DNA of 64,000 nucleotides from Bacteroidia bacterium (GCA_020051175.1 JAGVJJ010000013.1:34063-98062); one strand, 5' to 3'. Positions 52,269-61,724 are shown, counted from the stretch's first letter. Made by a program: numbers and translations. The notes: generated by a model not told the origin, from the sequence alone.

Positions 52269-53339
52269 TTATTCATACTTGAGCCGCTTGCTTTTAACTT
52301 TATTGAGCATATACACTGCAGTAACAGAAATGTCCATTCTTGACATACGGAAATTGCTATCCATATAATCCTGTCTACTTACTAAATCCGGATAATGTAT
52401 TCTTTGTTCGGGATTATTTATCCATTTTAATCCAATGTTATAGCGGAAATCAAGGCCATACGCAAATTTTCCGAATTTGTATAAAAGTCCACCTCCCAAT
52501 AATATATGAGGGATATAGGGATTACGCATTTCCCTGGAATTAAAATTGCTTATCCCTGATGTTATGCTGTCGATTCTTCCGATACCGCTATCGTATATAT
52601 CCAACGGCACAAATTCTCTTGTAGCTACATTTAGTTTACTATTGAGAAGAAAATGGTTGCTTACACCTCCCATTATATAATAATTCAAACGCCTGTAATT
52701 ATTGAAATACAACTTTGTTCCTATATCCCACTGCAAATAATTCAGCTTTTCATTCACTGACAGTTTCCAATAAGAATTTTCTGCTGTAAAATTGTAATCC
52801 AATTTAAAGTAGCCAAGCTCTGAAAACTGTGTAAACCTTTTATTAAACCTGTATTCAACCATAAATGCCAGGTTAATTCCATATTCTGCCTCGTAGGTCT
52901 TTTTTTCCTGTACACCGGGCATCACAAAATAATTCGAGTCTACCACAATTTTAGGAAGGCAATAATATATCCGTGCACCAAAAGAGAGTTTCGGAAAAAC
53001 GTAATAGCTGTTGAAGTTGGTTTTAAAATCATCAATACCATCGTAATCTTTAAGCTTAAATGTCGGATTGTTTAACAACAGCTTCTTAAAATACTTGTCA
53101 ACCGAAGGTATACTATCCTTTTCAATATTAGAGTTGATGAGCAATATGTATGCCTTCTCTTTTTTCCCTTTAGACAAGTTACATTCTTTCAGGCCACGCT
53201 CCAGCCTACGGATACATTCATCGTAGTTACCGGAATGGTACAAATCATTCGCATCTTCAATCAGGTTATTGCACTCTGTTTGACCGAACGAAAAGGTTGC
53301 ACAGGTAAGTAGTATAGCTATTAAAAACCAATTTTTCAT
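52269..53339 (-). CDS. Outer-membrane barrel with TPR-like N-terminus (cluster B)
   Basis: A 356-residue protein with signal peptide MKNWFLIAILLTCATFSFGQ. The TPR-like part is CNNLIEDANDLYHSGNYDECIRRLERGLKEC (about 23-53), AYILLINSNIEKDSIPSVDKYFKKLLLNNPTFKL. Then barrel strands (KLSFGARIYYCLPKIVV; NLAFMVEYRFNKRFTQFSELGYFKLDYNF; HILLGGGLLYKFGKFAYGLDFRYNIGL; SRMDISVTAVYMLN). The start codon overlaps the NTPase stop (ATGA), which indicates translational coupling of NTPase and barrel. The paired Cys at 23 and 53 match those in the cluster A copy. Function unknown. Confidence 0.75.
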   Translation of the reverse strand: MKNWFLIAILLTCATFSFGQTECNNLIEDANDLYHSGNYDECIRRLERGLKECNLSKGKKEKAYILLINSNIEKDSIPSVDKYFKKLLLNNPTFKLKDYDGIDDFKTNFNSYYVFPKLSFGARIYYCLPKIVVDSNYFVMPGVQEKKTYEAEYGINLAFMVEYRFNKRFTQFSELGYFKLDYNFTAENSYWKLSVNEKLNYLQWDIGTKLYFNNYRRLNYYIMGGVSNHFLLNSKLNVATREFVPLDIYDSGIGRIDSITSGISNFNSREMRNPYIPHILLGGGLLYKFGKFAYGLDFRYNIGLKWINNPEQRIHYPDLVSRQDYMDSNFRMSRMDISVTAVYMLNKVKSKRLKYE

Positions 53340-56300
53340 TCCTTGTTTTTACAGGTTTTTTGATATTGTAATGTTTCGCTAATGTTCTGGCTCCACTCCA
53401 TCTGGGTAAGGTTACGTTTTAACAATTCGCAAAAAGGTGCCGCAACAATTTCTGTTGAAGGCTGTACAATCCTTATTGCATGGTCTGAGCCACAGGCTAT
53501 CAAACGATTGTCTTTATCGAAAAGCACATAGCGCGTTTTCGATTTTATATCGTTAATTGCAAGCGCCTTTTGGTTCTTATTCTTCAGATTGAATATTTTT
53601 ATTGACTTGTCGGAGCTCGCAATTGCAAGCATATCACCTGTCTTGTTGAAGCTTATCTTTTCGACCGGTGTACTGTTTTGTGAGAAAGTATAAATTAAAT
53701 TTTCAGCAGTAACGATCTTTGCCGGGTCAAACAAACGCAGTTTCCCATCGGAAAAACCAACAGCAACAAGGTTTTTCTCATCGTTCAGCTTCATGCACCA
53801 TGGCTTGGCGCTTCTGTCCCTGTATATCATGTTTACTTTTCCAGAACTAATTTCCGCGCAAGCAAGGTTCCCATCTTCAAGGGCAAGCAGTATTTTACCG
53901 GCATCCGGCAATATAAGCAGATCGCGAATGGATGAAATTGTTTTTATCTGCTTTAATAATTCTGTCCCAGCTGCTGTATACTTCCAGACAAATACACTAC
54001 TGTCTTTACCGGCTGTTGCAAACATTTCATTCGAACGACTATGATCCAGTGAACGCAATGGACCGCGATGACCAGTAAGTTCCTTTAACAGAACAGGAGC
54101 TGTTATTTTGCTGATGTCCCATATACATACCTTACCGTTCTTGTGACCACTTATGAGTATGTTTGGCCAATCTGTAAACGAAAGCATTTCGAACGGAACA
54201 GGATATTTTAACATTCCGCTTTCCATCATTTTTTCTTTGCTAAGATCCCATTTGTGAACACTGCCACTCTTATCGGCAGTAAGCAATGTAACATTGTCCG
54301 ACAGCAGTTTTGCTGAACGCTGCTCTACAACGGTATTCATTTTAGGAATAGCGGCTTCTTTGTTCAGATTATGATAGGAGCTACGGATAGCGCTGTAAAT
54401 GATTGGATCCTGGCTATTGCCACCGTTCTCCACCACAAACCGGTAGGCTTGATAAGCCAACAACCCCTGCAATTGCGGGTCGCTTTTAAACAATTCTGAT
54501 TTCAATGCTATGCTTTGCGCCAGCGACAATAGTCCTATCCTGAAGGCATCTTTCTCGGCTTTTTCAGCTGCCTCTTTTGATTTTATTGCTTCCTGCTTGG
54601 CTTTCTCGGATTCGGTTAATGCCAATGTGGCACGTTGCGTTTCGCTTTTTGCTATATCCGCATTCAGTTTTGCTTCGGCAAATGCTTTCTCCGCTTTGCT
54701 TTTCGCAGCAAGCGCTTCAAGTTTTGATGACTCTGCCTGCTGTTTTGCTTTTAAAGCATGCCTTTCACTTTCCTGCGCTTCTGTAGAAGAGCTCCTGGCT
54801 TCTTCTTCTGATTCGCGTGCCTGATCCTCTGCCTGTTTCGCCAGCCTCTGTGCATTTAAAGCCTGTTCTGTTTTTTCAAGGGCTTTATTCCTCTCCATAA
54901 ATGCCCAGGAAGTAAAACCAATCAAAACAAGTGCAATGGCAGTAGCAATGGCAATAACAGCCCTGCGGTTGCGTTTAATATTTGCTTCGCTTATACGTAA
55001 ATAATCTTTGGCTTTAGGAATGAATACAGAAGCCTCTTCCCTCTTTTGCTTTGGTGAGAGATTGCTGGAATCGTACTTGGCTAATAAATAAGGGTTCAGA
55101 TTAATACCTACATACCAGCTTTTAAAATAACTCAGCGAGCCAATGGTTAAAAGGTAATCAGAAGATCTGTTTTTTTCTTCCCAGCGCTCCACCTGCTTTT
55201 TTAAGTCTTCGATAATAGACACATTTTCGTGATCTGCCTTGGTCCATTCGGTAAGATCTGTCCAGTTCCTAATCAGTGATTCGTGTGTTATATCAAGAAT
55301 ATCAGTATCCAGTAATGAATACGAAGAGCTTTCATTCCCGGCATTGCTTAAAATAAAAGGTTTGAGCAATGTGTTTTCTGATTCCCTGAAAAGATTCACA
55401 AGCCCTTCAATGAGTTTGTTATCAACACTTCCAATGATTTGTTTTATTTCAAGAACAGTGGCCCTGTTCCTCACAGCACGACTATCATTTATCTTGGTAA
55501 GGCAGGTAAATATTTTTCTTAACACCTCATGAGCTTCTGCCCGTGAAATATCGTGGCCAATGTGATTACGGCAATAATCAACAGCATTTTCATAAAGTTC
55601 TCTTGCATGTGCATTCAATACGTTACTCAGGGATGCACCCTCTTCAATAAATTTCTGCTTAAAAACGGGTTGTTTTTTATACCATGTTTCAAAGGAGGCC
55701 TTTTGTTCTTCGGGCAACAGCTTTTTATCAATACCACCCACTTTGGCATAATGTATAATGTCCATCTCATCGGCACCATCCTCAACATGCACCCTCCAAA
55801 TCCTGTTTAGCGCATGTTGCAATATTGGCAGCTGATCCTGGCCATCACATTCATTGATAAGGGTTTCAATAAGCCTATTTGAAATTTTATTACCGCTAAG
55901 CATAGCGGGCTCTTCAATTACCTGGTGTACTTCTTTCCGCTTCAGGCGGGGCACAAAAAACTGGCTGAAGCCAATGTATTCAGGCAAGCCCCTGAAAGAA
56001 GCACACTGCCCCACGTAATCGGAGCGCATGGTGCAGACAATGTATATCGGCAAATCTTCAGAGAACGCTATTTTAGCTGTTTCCAGCAAGAGGTTTACAA
56101 CCAGTTGTGCATTCACTGAGGATTTACCATTGTTATAATTCTCCGAATTGGTAAAAAATTCTTCAAACTGGTCAACAAGTATGAACAGGTTGGCGGCTTT
56201 GCGCTTTAACTTTTTCTGCTCCGCTTCAGGTGCGTTTTTATATGTTTCCGAATTTAAATCAAGATAATAAGGTGATTTTTTGTAAAGGCTTATGAGCGAT

Positions 56301-56650
56301 GAAAACCCAAAGCCAAGCTCTTTTTCAACAAAAGCTATATCCCGGTAACCAAGCTTAGCAGCAAGCGCTACAGCCATATTTTGCAAGGGAGAACGCTCTG
56401 GCCTGAAATCGGCAATCAACCAGCTATTGAATTTAGCTTTAAAGAAACCTGCACGTGCATTGGGAATAATACCCGCATAAACCATAGAAGATTTACCATC
56501 GCCAGAAGCCCCTGTGAGCATGAGGAACTTTTTTTCCTGCAGCTGAGAGATAATTTTTTCAATGTGCTCCTCCCTTCCACGAAAGAAAATAGACTCTTCT
56601 TCGTTAAATGGCCGCAGACCGGGATAAGGACAAATCTTTTCTTCCTGCAT
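53336..56650 (-). CDS. nSTAND-type NTPase with transmembrane helix, coiled coil and WD40 repeats (cluster B)
   Basis: A 1104-residue homologue of the cluster A NTPase. PYPGLRPFNEEESIFFRGREEHI at the start, Walker A GASGDGKSS (about 46-54), Walker B LFILVDQFEEFF (about 157-168), and DQLPILQHALNRIWRVHVEDGADEMDIIHYAKVGG in the helical part. Transmembrane helix about 558-578 (VIAIATAIALVLIGFTSWAFM). The coiled coil (about 587-717) is Ala/Glu/Lys-rich with KQAEDQARESEEEARSSST. WD40 blades about 773-1083 (MFATAGKDSSVFVWKYT; MLAIASSDKSIKIFNL). It ends ETLQYQKTCKN, as does copy A (DVPYEKTCKN). It starts 8 bases after the TIR-like gene and overlaps the barrel gene by 4. Confidence 0.88.
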   Translation of the reverse strand: MQEEKICPYPGLRPFNEEESIFFRGREEHIEKIISQLQEKKFLMLTGASGDGKSSMVYAGIIPNARAGFFKAKFNSWLIADFRPERSPLQNMAVALAAKLGYRDIAFVEKELGFGFSSLISLYKKSPYYLDLNSETYKNAPEAEQKKLKRKAANLFILVDQFEEFFTNSENYNNGKSSVNAQLVVNLLLETAKIAFSEDLPIYIVCTMRSDYVGQCASFRGLPEYIGFSQFFVPRLKRKEVHQVIEEPAMLSGNKISNRLIETLINECDGQDQLPILQHALNRIWRVHVEDGADEMDIIHYAKVGGIDKKLLPEEQKASFETWYKKQPVFKQKFIEEGASLSNVLNAHARELYENAVDYCRNHIGHDISRAEAHEVLRKIFTCLTKINDSRAVRNRATVLEIKQIIGSVDNKLIEGLVNLFRESENTLLKPFILSNAGNESSSYSLLDTDILDITHESLIRNWTDLTEWTKADHENVSIIEDLKKQVERWEEKNRSSDYLLTIGSLSYFKSWYVGINLNPYLLAKYDSSNLSPKQKREEASVFIPKAKDYLRISEANIKRNRRAVIAIATAIALVLIGFTSWAFMERNKALEKTEQALNAQRLAKQAEDQARESEEEARSSSTEAQESERHALKAKQQAESSKLEALAAKSKAEKAFAEAKLNADIAKSETQRATLALTESEKAKQEAIKSKEAAEKAEKDAFRIGLLSLAQSIALKSELFKSDPQLQGLLAYQAYRFVVENGGNSQDPIIYSAIRSSYHNLNKEAAIPKMNTVVEQRSAKLLSDNVTLLTADKSGSVHKWDLSKEKMMESGMLKYPVPFEMLSFTDWPNILISGHKNGKVCIWDISKITAPVLLKELTGHRGPLRSLDHSRSNEMFATAGKDSSVFVWKYTAAGTELLKQIKTISSIRDLLILPDAGKILLALEDGNLACAEISSGKVNMIYRDRSAKPWCMKLNDEKNLVAVGFSDGKLRLFDPAKIVTAENLIYTFSQNSTPVEKISFNKTGDMLAIASSDKSIKIFNLKNKNQKALAINDIKSKTRYVLFDKDNRLIACGSDHAIRIVQPSTEIVAAPFCELLKRNLTQMEWSQNISETLQYQKTCKNKE

Positions 56651-56658
56651 TTGTTCTT

Positions 56659-57552
56659 CTATGAGGCGTTTTTAGTTGTTACCTTATCGTACTGCACTTT
56701 TATTTCAAGGGGTATAAGCGTACCTTCAATAATAAGCGATATTACCTTGGGCGCATTGAATTTTTTTCCCATGTTGGTATCCGGGTCCGTATCCCCGATA
56801 AGCAGGATAGGGGTGTGTGCGGTAGCTCCGCCAATTTTTTTCCAAACCTGCTGCGCAAAAGGAAGGGCCCAGTCACCGGATTCTTTAAAATAAATTACTG
56901 CGAGCTTGCTTTTGGGTATCTGCTGCTTGCAAAGCTCTGAATAATCGGTATCGCTGTCCTGGATAATGTTAAGCTTTTCAACGGGCACAATGTCGCTCAG
57001 CATATCAATGATTTCATTTGCTTCACCTTCATCCAGCTGGTTCGACATCAGAAAAATGTCTGTAGTATTTAAATCAAACTCAACAATTTCTTTGGTTTCC
57101 ATGAGTGAGCGGATATCGTCCACAAGCTGAATGGGCGATACAGCATTGCTGAAAACCATATTTTTTGAAATGTTGTTTTTTACTTCATTGATAAAACTGA
57201 GCTGAGCAGGCTCTATATTTAGAATGTCGGTGGTAGGCGGCAGCCATACAAATATTTTAAAATTGGGGTTGGAAACAAGGTGTGCTTTAGCGGCCATGAA
57301 CTGGACCTTTGCAATTGAAACACCTTCATTTGTTGAAGGCCCGTACTGAGGGAATATGATGTGCAAAGAACAGTTTGAAACATTCAGCTGTGACTGAATA
57401 CCCGAAAGTGCTGATTCAGATTCCAGGTATTCCTCCGAAGGAACCACAGTCATGCCAGCCCTCTGTAAAACAGAAGACATCTCATTTCTTAATGCAGCTT
57501 GTTCCTGGGAACCCTGCGCAAGAAATACAGTTACATTCGACTCAGGTGGCAT
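56659..57552 (-). CDS. Tandem TIR/DUF4062-like domain protein (cluster B)
   Basis: A 297-residue cytoplasmic protein, first gene of cluster B. Domain 1 (about 7-160): VTVFLAQGSQEQAALRNEMSSVLQRAGMTVVP, NCSLHIIFPQYGP, GVSIAKVQFMAAKAHLV, FKIFVWLPP, SPIQLVDDIRSLM. Domain 2 (about 168-297): TDIFLMSNQLDEGEANEI, LNIIQDSDTDYSELCKQQI, LAVIYFKESGDWALPFAQQVWKK, TPILLIGDTDPD. Compared with the cluster A protein, the candidate acid Glu77 of domain 1 is Lys82 here and Glu82 is Ala87, so domain 1 may be inactive as an enzyme. The conserved WALPF...QVWKK in domain 2 is shared by both copies. Confidence 0.7.
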   Translation of the reverse strand: MPPESNVTVFLAQGSQEQAALRNEMSSVLQRAGMTVVPSEEYLESESALSGIQSQLNVSNCSLHIIFPQYGPSTNEGVSIAKVQFMAAKAHLVSNPNFKIFVWLPPTTDILNIEPAQLSFINEVKNNISKNMVFSNAVSPIQLVDDIRSLMETKEIVEFDLNTTDIFLMSNQLDEGEANEIIDMLSDIVPVEKLNIIQDSDTDYSELCKQQIPKSKLAVIYFKESGDWALPFAQQVWKKIGGATAHTPILLIGDTDPDTNMGKKFNAPKVISLIIEGTLIPLEIKVQYDKVTTKNAS

Positions 57553-57576
57553 ATTCGGCTAATTCGGCTTAAAAAA

Positions 57577-57607
57577 CAAAAATAGCGAAATAGAGGGAGA
57601 TATTCAA
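57577..57607 (-). promoter_or_regulatory. Promoter of cluster B
   Basis: On the minus strand TTG (57607-57605), a 20-base spacer and TATTTTTG (57584-57577), a good Bacteroidota promoter, 24 bases before the ATG of the TIR-like gene. Five of the five downstream gaps in cluster B are below 25 bases or overlaps, so this promoter could drive all six genes. Confidence 0.65.
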
Positions 57608-57631
57608 CAGTTTTTAACAGTCTGTGGATAC

Positions 57632-58693
57632 TCAAAGTGGTCTGTCTTTCAGATATTTATCAATGAGCCTGGGAATAGCGTAATCCTGCACTTTTTGCTT
57701 GGGAATTATAATGGCACTTTCAGGAAGTAATTTTTCGAAAGAGCGATTGCATTCTATCTCCCAAAAGCGTGCATATATTTTCTGATGGCTTAAAGTATGC
57801 TTGTAATTTGATGATACAGACCTTACTGTATATTCGGGCAAAGGTTCCATAAAGCTCCTCCAGTCAGCAGATTTCAGGAACTGCTCTTCGGTCAGCTCTT
57901 TTGTACTTTCAATAAGTGGAAAATCATAGAGGTTGTTCCAGATATCCTTTTCCCCACGCTTATTAAGGGCTACAGAAGATTTGTTCCGAAGCACGATATA
58001 GTTGAAGTAGCGGTTACGAACCTTCGTTTTCTTTGATTTTACAGGCAATTCGGAAACACATTTCTTAGAATAAGCAAAACACATTGAGTTTAAAGGGCAT
58101 ACGCTGCAATCGGGTGAAGCCGGTTTGCACTGCATGGAACCAAACTCCATAATGCTCTGGTTGTGAAGGCCTGGATTTTTTTTATCAATCAGCTCATTCG
58201 CCAGTGTGTTGAACTCTTTTTTTCCCTGTGTGCTGTCAATAGGTGTTTCTATGCCAAACACACGTGAAAGCAGCCTGTACACATTTCCATCTACAACAGC
58301 ATGAGGTTTATTAAATGCGAAAGATGCAATTGCTGCAGCAGTATATTCACCAACTCCTTTTAAACCGAGTATATTCTGGTAATTTTCAGGGAAGGACCCC
58401 TTATACTTTTCCGAAACAATTTTTGAGGTGGCGTGGAGGTTTCGAGCGCGGGAGTAGTAACCCAAGCCCTGCCACATTTTCATCACCTTTTCATTATCTG
58501 CTTTTGCAAGGTGCTTTACAGTTGGGAATGCTCCCGCAAATTTGAGATAATATTCCATTCCCTGATCTACCCGCGTTTGCTGCAAGATAATTTCAGATAG
58601 CCATATCAGATAGGGATCCTGGGTATTTCTCCAGGGTAAATCCCTTTTGTTCTGCTTATACCAGGAAATTATTTTTTCTGAAAAATTATTCAT
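57632..58693 (-). CDS. mutY: A/G-specific adenine DNA glycosylase
   Basis: From the ATG at 58693 the protein has 353 residues (MNNFSEKIISWYKQNKRDLPWR). Helix-hairpin-helix and catalytic region: LIWLSEIILQQTRVDQG (Glu active-site residue), LKGVGEYTAAAIASFAFNKPHAVVDGNVYRLLSR with Asp in VVDGN. The four-Cys [4Fe-4S] site is in MQCKPASPDCSVCPLNSMC (C-x6-C-x2-C-x5-C). The C-terminal third is a NUDIX-like domain that recognises 8-oxoG (NKRGEKDIWNNLYDFPLIE). It removes adenine paired with 8-oxoguanine. Its stop is 79 bases before cluster B, which has its own promoter. Confidence 0.95.
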   Translation of the reverse strand: MNNFSEKIISWYKQNKRDLPWRNTQDPYLIWLSEIILQQTRVDQGMEYYLKFAGAFPTVKHLAKADNEKVMKMWQGLGYYSRARNLHATSKIVSEKYKGSFPENYQNILGLKGVGEYTAAAIASFAFNKPHAVVDGNVYRLLSRVFGIETPIDSTQGKKEFNTLANELIDKKNPGLHNQSIMEFGSMQCKPASPDCSVCPLNSMCFAYSKKCVSELPVKSKKTKVRNRYFNYIVLRNKSSVALNKRGEKDIWNNLYDFPLIESTKELTEEQFLKSADWRSFMEPLPEYTVRSVSSNYKHTLSHQKIYARFWEIECNRSFEKLLPESAIIIPKQKVQDYAIPRLIDKYLKDRPL

Positions 58694-58763
58694 TTGAATT
58701 AAATACGGTCTCACAAATCTTATGTACACAAATAATTGTATGTGTTCGCTGTGCTTATTTTAA

Positions 58764-58800
58764 CACAGAGGACACGGAGATTACACAGAGTTTCACAGAG
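58764..58800. repeat. Family B arm, solitary copy
   Basis: Units CACAGAG (58764), CACGGAG (58773), CACAGAG (58784) and CACAGAG (58794) with spacers 2, 4 and 3 bases. It lies between mutY and the korB stop. No GxxExxY gene is near it, and no second arm is present. Confidence 0.82.
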
Positions 58801-58822
58801 TTGTTAATGCCTCCAAAAAATT

Positions 58823-59875
58823 TTAGCGCAAACCAAGGTTGATATCCTTCAATGCCGCTGAACCCGGGCAAATTTCGGCTTTTGTGAGCTCGTTTAAAGG
58901 TTTATCAGTGGTTTGGATGATGTGGTGCAGGTCTTGTGAATCAGGGTTAACGTAAAGAAGTCCGGTTAAAAACTCACTGTTCATGCGGGCATGGTATATT
59001 GCATTCATTGCCGACAACTTGTTTAATGGGTCCCAGCCTTGTGCAAGCTTGCTCAAAGCAATGTAGGAACCATCGTGCATCTTTACTTTTTTGGATGTAC
59101 CTTCTTCGTACTCTGTAGTAATCTCAGCCATCTCAGGCACAAAATCAACCGTAGCGGTGGCATCAATGTGTTCGCGGACATAGTCGTATGACTTGGTAGA
59201 ACCTACGTTGTTATTGAAAGTAACACATGGAGAAATAACATTGATAAAGGCAAACCCTGGGTGTTTCATCGCAGCTTTGAGAAGCGGCAGCAATTGTGTT
59301 TTGTCGCCCGAAAAGCTTTGTGCCACAAAGGTTGCACCCAGCTCAATGGCCATGCTTGCCAAATCTATTGACTCAAACAGGTTTACGTTACCTGATTTAT
59401 TTTTAGAGCCCTGGTCGGCAGTAGCTGAATCCTGGCCTTTGGTAAGACCGTAACAGCCATTGTTCATCACAATATACACCATGTTCAGGTTACGCCTGAT
59501 GGCATGCACAAATTGGCCCATACCAATGGATGCAGTATCGCCATCGCCTGACACACCAAAATAGATCAAATCGCGGTTAGCAAGGTTTGCGCCAGTTGCA
59601 ACAGATGGCATACGGCCGTGCACGGAATTAAAGCCGTGTGAATTGCTCAAAAAATAGGTTGGTGTTTTTGATGAACAGCCAATACCGGATAGCTTTGCAA
59701 GACGGTGCGGCTCAATGTTCATTTCAAAGCAGGCCTTAACAATTGCAGCACTGATAGAATCGTGGCCACAGCCTGCACAAAGTGTAGACAAGGCACCTTC
59801 ATAGTAATCAACAGAGTAGCCCAGTTTGTTCTTAGGCAGTTCCGGATGGCGGAATTTCGGACGTATATAAGTCAT
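58823..59875 (-). CDS. korB: 2-oxoacid:ferredoxin oxidoreductase beta subunit
   Basis: A 350-residue thiamine-diphosphate-binding subunit. CAGCGHDSISAAIVKAC (about 34-50), the TPP/Mg loop GVSGDGDTASIGMGQFVHAIRRNLNMVYIVMNNGCYGLTKG (GDG...NN, about 107-147), and AFINVISPCVTFNNNVGS. With the alpha subunit it decarboxylates a 2-oxoacid, most likely 2-oxoglutarate in Bacteroidota, reducing ferredoxin and forming an acyl-CoA. Third gene of an operon with KorA and a flavin/Fe-S oxidoreductase; 14 bases lie between it and korA. Confidence 0.93.
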   Translation of the reverse strand: MTYIRPKFRHPELPKNKLGYSVDYYEGALSTLCAGCGHDSISAAIVKACFEMNIEPHRLAKLSGIGCSSKTPTYFLSNSHGFNSVHGRMPSVATGANLANRDLIYFGVSGDGDTASIGMGQFVHAIRRNLNMVYIVMNNGCYGLTKGQDSATADQGSKNKSGNVNLFESIDLASMAIELGATFVAQSFSGDKTQLLPLLKAAMKHPGFAFINVISPCVTFNNNVGSTKSYDYVREHIDATATVDFVPEMAEITTEYEEGTSKKVKMHDGSYIALSKLAQGWDPLNKLSAMNAIYHARMNSEFLTGLLYVNPDSQDLHHIIQTTDKPLNELTKAEICPGSAALKDINLGLR

Positions 59876-59889
59876 GGTCTTTTATACTT

Positions 59890-61724
59890 TTAAATTGCAG
59901 CAACAGCCTCTTTCGGAGCGGAAGACAGGTGCGCAGAAATCTGGTTCATAATATTGTCGGCAGTAATTGGCATACCATCGTAATTAAGCACGGAAATAAG
60001 CTTTTCAGGATTGGCCCCCATTTCTATCATTAACAAGCTCTTCATTTGTGCATCGCGGTTTTGCTCAATCACGAACACTTTTTCGTGCGAGTTTATGAAA
60101 TCCTCTACAGTCTGGTTAAACGGGAAAGCTTTGATACGTATGGAATCTACACCTATTTTCTTTTCTTTCAGCAGATCCATTGCTTCCTCGGCAGCGTATT
60201 GTGATGTTCCGAAGAAAAACATTCCATATTTATGCTGGTTTTTCTCCTGGTATAATTGAGGTGGTGGCACCATATTCTTAGCCGTATTCCACTTTTTAAT
60301 CAAACGATCCACATTGCGTTTGTAAGCTGCGCCATCCTCTGTATAGGCCGCATACTCATCGCGCGAAGTACCCCGGGTAAAGAACGACCCCTTTGACGGG
60401 TGCGTTCCAGGATAGGTACGGTACGCAATGCCATCATTGTCCACATCGAGGTAACGCCCGAAACGGTTCATTTTTTCAAGCATTTCAGCATTCAGCACTT
60501 TTCCTCTTTTATATTCACGGTTATCGTCCCACTGGAATGGAGGGGATACGTGATCATTCATTCCAAGATCCAGATCTGTAAGCATAATTACCGGTGTTTG
60601 CAGCTCCTCGGCAAGGTCAAATGCATCTACGGTTTGGTCAAAACATTCTTTAGGTGTAGCCGGGAATAACAGTATGTGCTTTGTGTCGCCATGCGAAGCA
60701 TAGGCAGCCTCCAATATATCCGATTGCTGCGTACGCGTAGGCATTCCCGTTGAAGGCCCTGTACGCTGCACATCTATTAAAACAGCTGGTACCTCTGCAA
60801 AATAAGCCAATCCAAGAAATTCATTCATTAATGACAATCCCGGACCGCTGGTAGCTGTAAAAGAGCGGGCACCGTTCCAGTTCGCGCCAATCACCATACC
60901 TATTGCAGCCAGCTCATCTTCCGCCTGAACAATAGCAACATTTCGCTTCCCTGTAATTTTATCGGTTCGGAATTCATCGGCATAGGACGAAAATGCTTCT
61001 ACCACTGATGTTGAAGGGGTAATCGGGTACCATGCAGCAACAGTTGCACCAGCATACACAGCACCAAGGCCACATGCCGAATTACCATCAATCATGATAG
61101 AATCACCAATTAAATTGCGCCTTTCAACACGTATATCCAAAGGATATGTAAAATTGGCTTTTACGTAATCAATACCCAGGTTAAGGGCTTTTATATTGGA
61201 AGGGATCAGCTTTTCTTTTCCTTTAAACTGCTCTGCAAGCAAATCTTCAAAAACGTTGAACTCAATATCCAGCAAGGCCGACAGCGCTCCAACATAGATG
61301 ATGTTTTTAAACAATTGACGCTGACGTGGATCCGAATAATTTTCATTGCACATCTGCATCAGTGGAATACCAAGATAATTAATATCCGGACGAATGTACT
61401 CTGCATGAAGTTTTTTAGTACTGTCGTACATAAAGTAACCACCTGGTTTTACAGATGCCACGTCATTCATCATACTTTGAGGGTTTACAGAAACCATCAA
61501 ATCAATTCCTTCCCTACGTCCCAAATAACCTTTCTCACTTACCCGTACTTCATACCAGGTAGGCAGACCCTGTATATTGGAAGGGAAAATATTTTGGGTG
61601 TAACAGGAATACCCATCCTGAAAATAGCTTTGGTGAAAAGAAAATTGGCACTGGCAGAACCGGTACCATTTACGTTTGCAAAGCGTACTACAAAATCGTT
61701 GGTTTTATTGGTGTTTAATGACAT
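59890..61724 (-). CDS. korA: 2-oxoacid:ferredoxin oxidoreductase alpha subunit with fused gamma domain, frameshifted
   Basis: The full gene runs from the ATG at 61724 and should give about 611 residues, but a one-base deletion breaks it. Before position about 61592 the frame reads ...RMGIPVTPK; there the sequence has four As (minus strand, CCCAAAATATT). With one more A the frame continues NIFPSNIQGLPTWYEVRVSEKGYLGRREGID, exactly the family sequence. So codons 1-44 and the rest lie in different frames. The rest is intact: NSACGLGAVYAGATVAAWYPITPSTSVVEAF (alpha domain), FTATSGPGLSLMNEF and HILLFPATPKECFDQ. In a homopolymer, a sequencing error is likely, but a real mutation cannot be excluded. 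The 5' end overlaps the upstream gene by 10 bases. Confidence 0.88.

Noticed and set aside
61539..61724. A separate 61-residue minus-strand protein beginning MSLNTNKTND
   Set aside because: It is the N-terminal part of KorA, cut off by the frameshift; adding one A joins it to the downstream frame.
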